From: JAOUEA01 sp963762075
Lineage (GTDB): Bacteria > Actinomycetota > UBA4738 > HRBIN12
DNA length: 64,000 nucleotides
Direction of reading: 5' to 3'
Assembly (NCBI GenBank): GCA_963762075.1
Contig: CAVXJC010000004.1
Coordinates: forward strand, 179,659 to 243,658
The number at the start of each line of letters is the position of its first letter. Positions within the stretch are counted from its first letter, which is position 1. Both the position numbers and the translations under genes were made by a program. The notes under the pieces were generated by a model. That model was not told the DNA's origin. It made no database searches and saw only the letters and a list, made by a program, of their open reading frames with translations. Shown one piece after another: positions 18,997 to 30,395 of the stretch.

Positions 18997-20295
18997 TCAG
19001 CCGGCATCGCTCACGGCAGGGCGCCGTCCCCTCGCCCACTTCCACCAGAGGTCGAGGCCGACCGAGAGCGCGATGATCACGAGCAGCGCGGCGGTGGCTG
19101 CCGGCTCCTCCACCAGAGTCGTCGTCGCGAAGACGACGAGCGTGATCGTCGTGGAGGCGAGCGCCACGATCAGGACGAAGGGGTTGGCGCCCGTCTCGTG
19201 ACGGATCCGGAGGTGGGCGATCGTGACCAACGAGAAGATCAGCAGGGCGATGGCGCTCCCGATCGACGCGATCGCGTCGAGGTCGAACCCGATCGCGAGC
19301 ACCAGGGTCGCGACCACCATGACCAGTGTCCCGACCGGCGCGCGACCGATCGAGCGACCGAACACGGGAGGGAACTGCCCCGTCGACGCGAGCTGGATCG
19401 ACAGTCCGCCCGCCGGATAGATCCCCGCGTTCGTCGCGCCGGCGGTGGCGAAGAGCCCCGTCACGCTCATCAACCAGTAGCCGAGCCGACCGAGGGTCGG
19501 CTCGGCGGCCACCGCGATCGCCGTTCCGCCCGACGCGATCACCTCGTCCACCGTCAGGGTCCCGAACACGCCGAGGGCCACCGCGACGTAGGTCAGGGTC
19601 GCGATCGCCAGCGCGAGGTACATCGCCCGCGGGAGCTGACGGGACGGGTCCGCGAGATCCTTCGCGGTGAACGTGATCACGCCGAACCCCAGGAACGCGA
19701 AGAACGTCAGGGCCACGCTGGAGACGATGTCGCGCGCGGGTGGATACGCGGACGGGTCCAGCAGCGAGGGATCCATGTTCACGATCGTGACCACGGCGAA
19801 CGCGAGCAGGATGCCCACGACGATCGTCACGGTCACCGTCTGGACCTTCGCCACGGCCTGCGAGCCAGCGACGTTCACCCACAGCATCGCGAGCAGGATC
19901 AGTGCGGAGAAGACCTTGATCCACACAGCGGCCGCGTCGTCGCCGATGAACAGCGACGCCCCGTAGCTCCCGAACGAGACGGCCACCATCGCGGTGATGA
20001 CGATGTTGGCCGCGTAGGTCAGCCAGCAGGTCGCGCCGGTCAGGTGACCCTCCCCGAACCCCCGAGCCACGTACTCGAGCAGGCCTCCGGCCGATGGAAA
20101 CCGCGCGCCGAACTTCCCGAACGAGTACCCCTGCAGGCCCGCGATCGCGCCCGCGATCACGAAGGACAGCCAGACCGCGGCTCCGGCTACGGCGCCCGCC
20201 GTCCCGAGCAGCGCGAAGATCCCGGCTCCCACCATCGCGCCCACGCCGATGAAAGCGGCCTGTCGAACGGTCATCGATCCGGGCGACGTACTCAT
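18997..20295 (-). CDS. APC-family amino acid permease
   Basis: A 432-residue, 12-helix permease of the APC superfamily. The first helix has the unwound-region motif GVGAMVGAGIFALLGTAG, with other conserved stretches at FAFLGFGVITFTAKDLADPSRQLPRAM. It would import amino acids or polyamines. ATG 20295 is preceded by GGAGGAG. It is the last gene of the long minus-strand run that starts with the P-type ATPase and contains the arginine deiminase genes, so arginine or a related amino acid is a plausible substrate (inference). Confidence 0.9.
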   Translation of the reverse strand: MSTSPGSMTVRQAAFIGVGAMVGAGIFALLGTAGAVAGAAVWLSFVIAGAIAGLQGYSFGKFGARFPSAGGLLEYVARGFGEGHLTGATCWLTYAANIVITAMVAVSFGSYGASLFIGDDAAAVWIKVFSALILLAMLWVNVAGSQAVAKVQTVTVTIVVGILLAFAVVTIVNMDPSLLDPSAYPPARDIVSSVALTFFAFLGFGVITFTAKDLADPSRQLPRAMYLALAIATLTYVAVALGVFGTLTVDEVIASGGTAIAVAAEPTLGRLGYWLMSVTGLFATAGATNAGIYPAGGLSIQLASTGQFPPVFGRSIGRAPVGTLVMVVATLVLAIGFDLDAIASIGSAIALLIFSLVTIAHLRIRHETGANPFVLIVALASTTITLVVFATTTLVEEPAATAALLVIIALSVGLDLWWKWARGRRPAVSDAG

Positions 20296-20407
20296 CGCTC
20301 CTCCTCCACGTCGGGGCCTTCGGCCGGCGACCTCTCGTCGGGCGACGAACGCCTCGGTGGCGGAGCTCGTCGTCTGCCGATGCTTGGAGCGCAGGATGGC
20401 CGGGGTC

Positions 20408-21035
20408 ATATCACGGGGCTCGGGCGACTCCCAGCCCCTCCACGACGCGACGCCCCGGATCACCAGGACGAGGAAGACCGCCAGGATCTGCGCGATGAAA
20501 CGTCGCACGTCGAACCCCGCCACGAGGCCGACGTAGAGCGCGGCCCCGAGGAAGGCGGCGGATGCGTACGGCGGCCCACGCCGGAGCATCCGCGGAGGGG
20601 TCTCGCCGACCAGCACGTCGCGGAGCACGCTCCCCCCACCCCCGTGATCGTGCCGAGCAGGATCGCCGACGGGATCGGGAGGTCCGTCGTCAACCCGCCT
20701 TGCGCGCCGATCACGCTGAAGAGGCCGAGCGCGATCGCATCGATCGCCAGCAACGCGACGTGTAAGCGGTTCGCCGCCTGCGCGAAGAACGCCCCGATCA
20801 ACGTGGCGCCCGCGACGGACCAGAGGTACCAAGCATCGCGCAGCGCGAGCGGAGTGCGGTCGAGAAGGACGTCACGGATGATCCCTCCTCCGAGCCCGCT
20901 CACGAGCGCGAGGGCGAGGATCCCGATCACGTCGAGACCGCGCCTCTGGGCGAACAGCGCCCCGGCCAGCGCTCCGGCGATCACGGCGGGGAGCTCGATC
21001 CACAGGGGAGGATCGAGCACGGCCGCCGCGATCAT
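20408..21035 (-). CDS. TRIC/UPF0126-type cation channel (frameshifted)
   Basis: About 205 residues with seven helices in two repeats, each carrying the family signature: GLGGGIIRDVLLDRTPLAL and GVGG followed by SVLRDVLVGETPPRML. The two halves lie in different frames, joined at a run of C near 20635, a likely homopolymer error. A second indel near the end would give the stop at about 20408; without it the frame runs into the permease gene. TRIC proteins are homotrimeric monovalent cation channels. Part of the ion/arginine operon. Confidence 0.75.
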
Positions 21036-21092
21036 CGCCTGGCGCGGCGCCGGGGAGCGGGCGCCTCTCTCCCCGTCATCGTCGACCCGGGC

Positions 21093-22613
21093 TCACGCCA
21101 GGGCCGCCCCGACCGCGAGCACGATCACCGTGACCACCGCGAGGGCAAGCAGCAGCGGCCACACCCAGCGGAGGTACCGCCCGTACGGGACCCGTGCGAT
21201 CGCGAGCCCGCCCATCACGACCGCCGACGTCGGGATGAACAGGTTCATCAGCCCGCTCGCGCTCTGGTACGAGGTGACCACGAGCGCTTCGGACACGCCC
21301 ACGAAGACGGCGAGCGGCGCCATGATCGGCATCGCGACCGTCGCCAGCCCCGACGACGACGGGATCAGGAACGAGAGCGGGAGGAACACCAGGAACATCA
21401 CGATCGCGAACACTGCGACCCCGACGTCGCCCAGCGCGACCTCGGCCCAGTGCAGGACGGTGTCGGTGATCTGCCCGTTGTTCATGATCACCGTGATCCC
21501 GCGCGCGATCCCGATGATCAGCGCCACGCCCAGCAGCTCGCCGGCCCCCGAGACGAACGTCGAGGTCAGGTCGCCCTCCTTCATCCTCCCGATCAGACCG
21601 ATCACCACGGAGAACAGCAGGAAGGACGCCGTCATCTCCGGGAACCACCACCAGAGCGTCGGGAGCCCGATCCCGAGGTCCTCCCACGGGATCACGCCGT
21701 ACATCATCACGCCGAACGCGAGACCGAAGAAGGCGAGGATCAGCTTGTGCTGCCCGGTGAGCGGGCCGATCTCACCGGCCTGTTCGTCGGCCTTGAAGTG
21801 CGCCTCGTTCTCGGCCTTCATGTCGGCGACGAGCGAACGCGCCGGGTCCGCCTTCACACGGTCGGCGTAGCGCATCACGAAGAAGATCCCGATCGCGAGC
21901 CCCACCACGAAGGATCACCAACCGACCCACGAGACCGTCGCTCAACGGGACACCCGCGAACCCGGAGGCGATCCCGGTCGCGAACGGGTTGATCGTGGAG
22001 CCCAGCGTCCCGATCCCGCAGCCGAGGAGCACGATCGCGGCGCCGGTGACCGCGTCGTACCCGGCGGCGATCATCACGGTGATCACGAGGGCGTAGAACG
22101 CCAGGCTCTCCTCCGCCATCCCGTACGTCGTGCCGCCGAGGGCGAAGACAGCCATCAGGAGCGGGATCATCCATCGCTCCTTGCCTCGGAGCCGTTGGAC
22201 GAGCCGGCCGATCCCCGCCTGGATCGCGCCGGTCCGCATCGTCACGCCGAGGAACCCACCGATCACGATGATGAACAGCGCGACGTCGATCGCACCGAAC
22301 AGCGTGCCGGAGTTGTAGTAGTTGATGTTCCCCTTCTTGTTCTCGATCCCGTAGAGCCCGTTGATCGGCGCCGTGAGCGAGTCCACGACGATCCGCGCGG
22401 GGTGCGATTCCACCTCGTGGTACGTGCCGGGGATCGGCTCCCCGTCCTTGTTCAGCTCGTACGTGCCGGCCGGGACGAACCACGTGGCGAGCGCGGCGAG
22501 GACGATCAGAAAGAAGAGGATCGTGTATGCGGACGGGAGCGTGAAGCGCCTCTTCTTCTCGGTCGCCGGGACGGATCCGTCGTCGGCTGATCGCTCATCG
22601 GCTGATCGCTCAT
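21093..22613 (-). CDS. YfcC-family carrier, probable arginine/ornithine antiporter (frameshifted)
   Basis: A ~505-residue, 12-helix transporter of the YfcC/anaerobic C4-dicarboxylate-carrier group. It contains LPSAYTILFFLIVLAALATWFVPAGTYE, the glycine-rich GGFLGVTMRTGAIQAGIGRL, and LIPSSSGLATVAMPIMAPLA. In arginine deiminase clusters such carriers exchange arginine for ornithine, which fits here, but the family is broad. The start MSDQPMSDQP sits after GAGGAGG and contains a 15-base tandem duplication (22585-22614). Indels near 22560 and 21912 split the reading frame. Confidence 0.8.
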
Positions 22614-22624
22614 CGGTTGCCTCC

Positions 22625-24170
22625 TCAAGCGGGAGTCGGGTCCACGGTCTGCTGGCCCGCGTCGCTGGCGGGCTCGCGCGGACGTCGGTTCGGACGGATC
22701 GATCGTCGGGACCTTGAAGCCGATGAACGCGAAGAGCACGTCCAGCAGAGGGCTCAGGATGTTGAAGAAGCAGAAGGGCAGGTACGTCACCGTGGGGACG
22801 CCGAGGACACCCGAGATGTACGCCCCGCACGTGTTCCACGGGACCAGGGCGGACGTCACGGTCCCCGAGTCCTCGACAGCGCGAGACAGCACCTGCGGGG
22901 CAAGCCCGCGCCGGGCGAACTCCTCCCGATACATCCGAGCCGGGAGGACGACGGCCACGTACTGATCGCCGGCGATGATGTTGAGACCGATCCCGCTGGC
23001 GTTCACGGCGAGGACGAGCTTCCCCCGCGAATCCGCGCGAGCCACGATCGGTGCCATCAGACGGCGGAGGAAGCCCGCGTGCTCCATCACCGCCCCGAAG
23101 GACAGGGCTCCCAGGACGAGCCATATCGTGGTCAGGAAGCTCGCCATCCCGCCTCGCGAGAACAGGGCATCGATCGACTCGTTCCCCGTGTTGCTCACGA
23201 ACCCCGTGGCCATCGCCGCGTAGATCGCTTTGATCCCGGTGGCGACCGAGCCGAGCCCCTCCTCACCGACGAACGCCTGGACGGCGTTCCACTGCGTGAA
23301 ACACGCCAGGATGCCCGCGAACAGCGCGGACGCCAGGATCGAGAGGAACGGCGGGAACTGCCGCACGGAGAACACGACGAGCAGGAGGAGCGGCAGGAGG
23401 TTGAGGAACGAGATGTTGAACGCGCCCTCGAGCGCGTGTTGCGCCGCCTCCGTGCTGGTCGCGCCCGACGGGTCGGCCGTGAACCCTAGGATCAGGAAGA
23501 TGACGAGAGAGATCAAGAGCGCTGGCCCCGCGGTCCAGTACATGTTGCGGATGTGCTGGTTGACGGTGACGCCTCCCACCAGGCTGGGGACGAGGATCGT
23601 CGTCTCGGACAGCGGCGTCATCTTGTCCCCGAAGTACGCGCCGCTGATGATGGCGCCGGCCGCGACGGCCTCGTTGAGCCCAAGCACCTGGGCCATCCCG
23701 ATGAACGCGACGCCGAGCGTGCCCGCCGTCGTCCAGGAGCTCCCGGTCACCATGCCGACCAGCGCACAGATCGCGGCTGCCGCGAAGTAGAACAACGACG
23801 GGCTCAGGAGGCCGATCCCGAAGTGGACGACGGTCGGGATCGTCCCGGCCATGTTCCACGTGCCGATCAGCGCCCCGACGGCCAGCAGGATGAAGATCGC
23901 GCCCATCGCCGTGCTGACGCCGCCTACCGCGGCGTCGGCAACCTCGGCCACCGTGTAGCCGTTCTTGAACGCGATCAGGCTCGCGAAGGCTGCGCTGAGG
24001 AACAGCGCGACCTGGAGCGGCCCGTTCGTCGCGTCCACGCCGAAGAACGCGATCGTGAGCGCGATCAGAACGATCAGGACGACGATCGGGAGAAGGGCGT
24101 CGAGCAGGGACGGCGGCCTCGGTCGCCGGCCGGTCTCGATATCCTCCGCCTCGTCCACCTTGCCGGCCAT
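22625..24170 (-). CDS. NhaC-family Na+/H+ antiporter
   Basis: A ~510-residue polytopic antiporter of the NhaC family. Recognisable stretches are GSSWTTAGTLGVAFIGMA, GAYFGDKMTPLSETTILVPSLVGG and GQ-like GDQYVAVVLPARMYREEF. Members exchange Na+ (or in some clusters amino acids such as malate/lactate) for H+. One indel near 22680 hides the natural stop TGA at 22625, which overlaps the ribosome site of the next gene. It directly follows the 48-residue membrane protein gene and would help keep pH or sodium balance during arginine catabolism. Confidence 0.88.
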
Positions 24171-24175
24171 GGGCC

Positions 24176-24322
24176 CTACACCTCGACGCGGACCGCGGAG
24201 ACGTGGGCGCCGAGTGCGCCCTCCTCGTCGCCACGGTGATGCTCGCGGCCGCGCGCGAACGCGAGCAGCCCGACGAGGACCAGCACGAGGAGCACGACGA
24301 CGACCCACCGGATCCCGCTCAT
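24176..24322 (-). CDS. 48-residue single-pass membrane protein
   Basis: A short gene in the gap between arcA and nhaC. It starts MSGIRWVVVVLLVLVLVGLL (one membrane helix) and ends in a charged tail containing ARGREHHRGDEEG. ATG 24322 is preceded by AGGGGGATCGG, and the stop lies 5 bases from the nhaC start, so the two are likely coupled. No family recognised. It could be a small subunit or stabiliser of NhaC (inference). Confidence 0.6.
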   Translation of the reverse strand: MSGIRWVVVVLLVLVLVGLLAFARGREHHRGDEEGALGAHVSAVRVEV

Positions 24323-24332
24323 CCGATCCCCC

Positions 24333-25596
24333 TTAGATCGGGTCGCGGACCAGCGGACACGTCATGCAGTGTCCGCCGCCGCGACCCTTACCGAGCTCGA
24401 ATCCCTCGATCGTGATCACCTCGACACCGGCCTCCCGCATCTTCGAGATCGTGTACGTGTTCCGCTCGTACGCGACCACGACGCCGGGCTCCAGCGCGAC
24501 GACGTTGTTCCCGTCGTCCCACTGTTCCCGCTCCTGCTGGTACTCGTTGCCTCCCGTCTCGACCACCGTGGAGATCGGAGACGCCGAGGGCATCGGCGAC
24601 CGCAGGGATGAAGCCCTCCTCTTCCGTCACGTGGAACGTGCCCTCTGACGATCCCGGGCGGAGGCTGATCGCCCGGACCTGATCGATCACCTTCGGGTAC
24701 GCGGTGACCTTGTCTCGGTCGAGCAGGGTGAACACGGTGTCCAGGTGCATGTGCGCCCGGTCCTTGGTCATCACGGCGGCGATCACGCGCTCGGCCGCGC
24801 CCTTCGCGAAGAGTGCCCTCGCGATCTGCTCGATCATCCGCGCCTGGGTCCGTTCGGAGAGACCGATCAGCACCGTGCCGTTCCCGATCGGCTGCACGTC
24901 CCCGCCTTCCATCGAGGCTCGACCGAAGTCCGCTGCCTGGAACCGACCGTCGTCCCCGAGCGGCGGATACCAGTACTCGAAGTCATCGTCCTGGAACATC
25001 GGGTGATAGCGATAGATCGCCGCGACGTTGTAGGCCTCCAGGCGACGCGCGGGCCAGTACATCGGGTTGATCGAGACGCCGCCGTAGATCCAGCACGACG
25101 AGTCGCGCGTGAACAACGTGTTCGGAAGCGGCGGCAGGATGAAGGCGCTCGTGTCGTCGAGCGCCGCCGCCGGCAACGAGAACTCCCGGAACTTCCCGAG
25201 GTCGAGGCCCGCCTCCGCCACGGTGAGGCCGCCGATCAGGTGCCTGGCGAGCTCGTCGGGCTTCATGTTCCCGAGGGTGCTCCGGACCTCGTCCACCAGG
25301 GACAGGCCCACCGTGTACTCGGTGACCGCCACCTCGATCAGTCGCTTCCGAGCCTCCTCGCTTGCGGCCAGCGCCTCGGCCAGCAGGTCCCGGAACAGGA
25401 AGACCTCCACGCCTCGCCCGCGCATCTTCTCGACGAACTGGTCGTGCTCGTACTGCGCCCGCTCGACCCACAGCACGTCGTCGAACAGCAGCTCGTCGTG
25501 GTTGCTCGGGGTCAGCCGCTGCAGGCTGAGCTCCGGACGATGGACCATCACCTTGCGCAGCTTGCCCACCTCGGAGTGGACACCGAACTCCGTCAT
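24333..25596 (-). CDS. arcA: Arginine deiminase (one frameshift)
   Basis: A ~420-residue arginine deiminase, which converts arginine to citrulline and ammonia, the first step of the ADI pathway. Guanidino-modifying motifs are present in order: NTLFTRDSSCWIYGG, MEGGDV, HMHLDTVFT and the C-terminal GGGHCMTCPLVRDP with the nucleophilic Cys. An indel near 24580 shifts the last ~85 residues into another frame. ATG 25596 follows GGAGG. It lies directly downstream of arcC. Confidence 0.95.
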
Positions 25597-25624
25597 GTCG
25601 TCGCCTCCGTTCCCTGTGCTCGGA

Positions 25625-26539
25625 TCAAGCGGGGACCACCTGGGTGCCGCCGGAGCCCTCCACGATCGTCTCGATATCCGCCAGGCCGCCGATCGCGGCC
25701 CGCTTCCCGGTCCGCTCGACGAACCGGACCGCGGCCTCCACCTTCGGACCCATCGATCCGGCGGCGAACGCCTGTCCGCGCATCTCGTCGGCGGTGACCC
25801 GCTCCAGCCGTCGTTGCCCCGGTGTCCCCCAGTCCGTGTAGACGGCGTCGACGTCGGTCGCCATCACGAACAGGTCGGCCTCGACCTCGCGAGCGAGGAG
25901 CTCGCTCGCGAGGTCCTTGTCGATCACGGCCTCGACACCGATCAGGGTCCGTTCGGTGTCTTTCGAGAACATGGTGGGGACGCCCCCGCCCCCGGCGCAG
26001 ATCACCACGGCGTTCTTCTCCAACAGCCATCGGATCGGCCGGATCTCGAAGATCCGCCTGGGCTCGGGGGATGGCACGACTCGTCGCCACTTGTCACCGT
26101 CCTGCTTGAAGACCCAGCCCTTCTGGCCGGCGAGCTCGTCGGTCTCGGCCTTCTCGTAGACCGGTCCGACGAACTTCGTGGGATCGCGGAACGCCGGATC
26201 GTCGGGGTCGACCTCGACCATCGTCAGGATCGTCGCGAACGGAACCTCGGCCGGCAGCAGGTTGCCGAGCTCCTGCTCGAGCATGTAGCCGATCATCCCC
26301 TCGGTCTGCGCGCCGAGCACGTCGAGCGGGTAGGCCTCGACCTCCTCGTACGAGCTCGCCTGGAGCGCGAGGAGTCCGACCTGGGGACCGTTGCCGTGGG
26401 ACAGGACGAGCTGGTGCTCCTTCGCGACAGCGGCGAGCGGCGGGGCCGCCGTGCGGACGTTCGCCCGCTGGACGTCGGCCGTCATCGGTTCCCCCCGCTT
26501 CAGGAGGGCGTTCCCCCCCAGCGCCACGACGACCCGCAA
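25625..26539 (-). CDS. arcC: Carbamate kinase
   Basis: A 304-residue intact carbamate kinase that makes ATP from carbamoyl phosphate in the last ADI step. It has ALGGNALL near the start, LSHGNGPQVGLLALQ, VICAGGGGVPT and IDKDLASELLA, as in the amino-acid-kinase fold. It appears to use a TTG start at 26539, with GGGGAG upstream, only 3 bases after the arcB stop. Located between arcB and arcA. Confidence 0.95.
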   Translation of the reverse strand: MRVVVALGGNALLKRGEPMTADVQRANVRTAAPPLAAVAKEHQLVLSHGNGPQVGLLALQASSYEEVEAYPLDVLGAQTEGMIGYMLEQELGNLLPAEVPFATILTMVEVDPDDPAFRDPTKFVGPVYEKAETDELAGQKGWVFKQDGDKWRRVVPSPEPRRIFEIRPIRWLLEKNAVVICAGGGGVPTMFSKDTERTLIGVEAVIDKDLASELLAREVEADLFVMATDVDAVYTDWGTPGQRRLERVTADEMRGQAFAAGSMGPKVEAAVRFVERTGKRAAIGGLADIETIVEGSGGTQVVPA

Positions 26540-26542
26540 GGC

Positions 26543-27545
26543 TCAGCTCCCCAACGTGGCCACCATCACGGCCTTGATCGTGTGCATCCTGTTCTCGGCC
26601 TGGTCGAAGACGATCGAGTGCTCCGACTCGAACACCTCGTCGGTGACCTCCATCCCCTCGAGGCCGTACTTCTCGAAGATCTCCTCCCCCACCTTCGTCT
26701 CCCGGTTGTGGAACGCCGGGAGACAGTGGAGGAACCGGACGCCGGGGTTCCCGGTCTTCTTGATGCACCTCGCCGTTCACCTGATAGGGCTTCAGGAGCT
26801 TGATCCGCTCCTCCCAGACGCCCGGGTCCTCGCCCATCGAGACCCAGACGTCGGTGTAGAGGTAGTCCACGCCCTTCACGCCTTCGTCGACGTCTGCCGT
26901 GAGCGTGAGCCGAGCGCCGGTCTCCTCCGCGATCCCGCGGGCCGTCTTGACCAGCTCCTCCTCCGGCCAGAGGTGCTCCGGCGCGCAGAGCCGGACGTCC
27001 ATCCCGAACTTGCACCCGGCGACCATCAGGGAGTTCCCCATGTTGTTCCGCGCGTCGCCCAGGTAGCAGTACGCGATCTCGCCGAGGTGCTTGTCGCTGT
27101 GCTCGGTCATCGTGAGCACGTCGGCCAGGGTCTGCGTGGGATGGAACTCGTTCGTCAGGCCGTTCCACACGGGGACGCCCGCGTACTCCGCCAGGATCTC
27201 GACCGTCTCCTGCGCGAACCCGCGGTATTCGATCCCGTCGAACGTGCGGCCCAGCACGCGGGCCGTGTCCTTCATCGACTCCTTGTGCCCGATCTGGGAG
27301 CCGGTCGGTTCGAGGTAGGTGACCTGGGCGCCTTGATCGTGGGCGGCGACCTCGAACGCCGTCCTGGTCCGCGTCGACGTCTTCTCGAAGATCAGGGCGA
27401 TGTTCTTGCCGGCCAGCCTCGGCTGCTCGTACCCGCCGTACTTCGCCGCCTTCAGCTCGGCGGAGAGCTTCAGGAGGAACTTCAGCTCGTCGGGTGTGAA
27501 ATCGAGCTCCTTCACGTAGCTGCGATTGCGGAGGTTGTATCCCAT
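26543..27545 (-). CDS. arcB: Ornithine carbamoyltransferase, catabolic (one frameshift)
   Basis: A ~333-residue OTCase that phosphorolyses citrulline to ornithine and carbamoyl phosphate in the ADI pathway. Carbamoyl-phosphate site STRTR, HPTQ and the ornithine loop FLHCLPAFH are present. An indel near 26765 moves the last ~75 residues into another frame. ATG 27545 is preceded by GGAAGGGGAACGGAC and lies 16 bases after the P-type ATPase stop, so it is probably co-transcribed with it. The catabolic role is inferred from the arcBCA context. Confidence 0.93.
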
Positions 27546-27561
27546 GTCCGTTCCCCTTCCT

Positions 27562-30317
27562 TTACGCCACGGCCGGCGCCCGGTCGACGCCTGCAGGCAC
27601 GCCCGCCCGGGAGCGGCGGCGGATGAAGACCTTGATCAGCTCCTCGACCACCACCAGGCTCGATGCCAGCCCGAGGCAGATCCACCACTGCTCCAGGCTC
27701 AGGTCGACCATCGAGAAGATGCGTTGCAGGAATCCCATCTTCGTCACGAGGATGATCGCGGCCAGGGACAGGGCGTACCGGCGCAGCTGCGTGGCTCCCG
27801 GCAGCAGCCTCCGATCGAAGATCGTGTGCACCTGCTCCCGGGCGAGGAAGCCCGCTGCGAGGTGGAACAGCGACAAGGTGGTGAGGAGCATCGTGGAGGC
27901 GACCGCCACGTCGTAGTTGGACTCGCCGATCTGGTACGCGAGTAACGTGCCCACCGTCATCACGAATCCCTGGGCGCACAGCCGCACCCAGTTCGTCGTC
28001 GAGAGGACGGGAGCTCCTACCGGGCGCGGCGCCCTTTCCATCAGGCCCGGGGCGGGATCGTCGAAGCCGAGCGCGATCGCGATCGGGATGTCGATCACCA
28101 TGTTGAGCCACAGGATCTGGAACGGATCCAGCGGGATACCACCCGCGATGGCGAAGATGCCCGCCCCGATGAAGATCGCGATGTAGGCGACGAGCGTCGA
28201 CATCTGGAACCGCAGATACTTCATGAGGTTGTCGTAGAGGCCCCGCCCGTACTCGACGGCACCCACGATCGTGGCGAAGTTGTCGTCGGTGAGGATCATC
28301 ACCGCGGCTTCCTTCGAGACCTCGGTGCCTGTGATCCCCATCGCGACGCCGATGTTGGCCGACTTGAGCGCGGGGGCGTCGTTCACGCCGTCCCCGGTCA
28401 TCGCGACGATGTTCTCCATCCGCTGGAGCATCCGGACGAGCCGGACCTTGTCCTCGGGGGCGACCCTGGCGATCACCCCGATGTCGGGCAGCTCCCGGAG
28501 CAGCTGGTCGTCGCTCATCGCCGCGAACTCGGCGCCGGTGATCGCGCGCCCCTCGATCCCGAGCTCGCGGCCGATCGCCCCGGCGGTCGTCGCGTGGTCG
28601 CCCGTGATCATCCGCACACGGATCCCTGCGCTCTTGCACCGCGCGATCGCATCCCTCGCTTCCGGCCTGGGCGGGTCGACGATCCCCACCATCGCGAGGA
28701 GCGTGAGGTCCTCGACGAGGCTCAGCAGGTCGCCGGCCCGATCGAACGTGGCGGGGTCGAAGTCACGCTGCGCGACGACCATCACGCGCTCGCCGCCCTC
28801 CGCCATGCGGTCGTTCGCCTCGAGGGCGAGATGCCGGTTGTCGTCGGTGATCGGCACGAGCGTCCCGTCCGGGCTCCGGAACGATCCACCGCGCGAGATC
28901 AGGACGTCGGGCGCGCCCTTCACGTAGCAGCGGACGACGTCCCCCGGCCCGGCTCGGTCATCTCGTGGAACGTCGCCATGAACTTGTACTCGGAGTCGAA
29001 CGGGACCTCCGCGATCCGCGGGTACGTGGCGCGGGTCTCGTCCACGTCCAGCCCGCCCTTGGCGCCGAGCACGATCAGGGCGCCTTCGGTGGGGTCGCCG
29101 ATCAGCCCCTCGCCTTCCAGGACGGCGTCGGCGCACAGGATCATCGGGAGCAGGTAGGGGTCGAGGTCGATCCGTGATCCCCCGACGTGCTGGATCTCAC
29201 CCTGGGTGGAATAGCCCTCGCCGGTGACCGTGAACCGGTTCTGCCCCGGGATCGCCATCTCGCGGGCGGTCATCTTGTTGAGCGTGAGGGTCCCGGTCTT
29301 GTCCGAACAGATCGCGGACGTGGACCCCAGCGTCTCGACGGCCGGGAGCCGCTTCACGATCGCGTTCCGACGCGCGATCTCCTGCGTCCCGAGCGACAGG
29401 AGGGCCGTGACCACCGCGGGCAAGCCCGTCGGGATCGCGGCGACCGCGAGCGTCACGCCGGTGACGAACAACGTGTCGAACGACTCGTCGCGCAGCAGCC
29501 CGAGCCCGATCACGAGCGCGAGCGCGATACCGGCGATGATCGCGATGATCTTGGACAGGCTGTCGAGCTGCTTCTGGAGCGGCGTCTTCTCGGACTCGGT
29601 GTTCGCGAGCATGTCGGCGATGTGGCCGATCTCGGTTCCCATACCGGTCTCGGTGACCACGAACTCCCCTCGCCCCCGCGTGACCGACGTGTTCATGAAC
29701 GCCATGCAGATCCGGTCACCGAGCGGGACGTTCTCTCCCGTGACCGGCGCGATCTCCTTCCCGACGGGGAGGCTCTCGCCCGTGAGCGCTGCCTCCTCGA
29801 TCTCGAGCGTCGCTGCGACGCAGATCCTCCCGTCGGCGGGGATGCGGTTGCCGGCCTCCACCAGCACGACGTCTCCAGGGACCAGCTCCTCGGCGTCGAT
29901 CTCGATCGCCTGGCCGCCACGGCGAACACGCGCGATCGTCTTCATCATCTTGGACAGCGCCTCGACGCTCGCCTCCGCCTTCGACTCTTGGCGCAGCCCG
30001 ATCACCGCGTTGAACACCGTGAGCCCCGCCAGCAGGACCGTCGTCCCGATGTCGTCCGTGACGAGCGCGTTGATCACCGCGGCCGCCAACAGGATGATCT
30101 GCATGAAGTCCTGGTACTGGCGCACGAAGGCGCGGAATCCGGACTCCTTCTTGGCCCCGGCGAGTCGGTTGGGGCCGGTTGTTTCGAGCCGCGAACGAGC
30201 TTCGTCGGCGCTCAGACCTCGCTCGGGATCGACAGCCAGCTCGCGCGCAACATCGGCCGTATCGAGCGAGTACCAGTCCCCTCGGACACCTATCGTGGTG
30301 CTCGCGGCAGTCGCCAT
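27562..30317 (-). CDS. P-type cation-transporting ATPase, P2 type (one frameshift)
   Basis: A ~918-residue P-type ATPase related to Ca2+/Na+ pumps. It has an N-terminal cation-ATPase domain (DPERGLSADEARSRL), TGES loop EAALTGESLPVG, ion-site helix AVAAIPTGLPAVVT, phosphorylation site SDKTGTLT, hinge GDGVNDAPAL and six C-terminal helices. PxGLP rather than CPC excludes a heavy-metal P1B pump. An indel at a C-rich run near 28940 splits the gene. ATG 30317 follows GAGAGGGATGG; palindrome copy 7 is 79 bases upstream. It heads the run that continues into arcB. Confidence 0.93.
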
Positions 30318-30395
30318 CGAACCATCCCTCTCGGAGAGCAAACGCTTCCGGACAACCCTTGCGACGAGGCTAGGCGCGTCGCGAGAGCGCAAGCA

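Noticed and set aside
19198..21870. 890-codon open frame on the plus strand
   Set aside because: It runs antisense across three recognised membrane protein genes and is rich in Arg, Asp, Gly and His without any motif.
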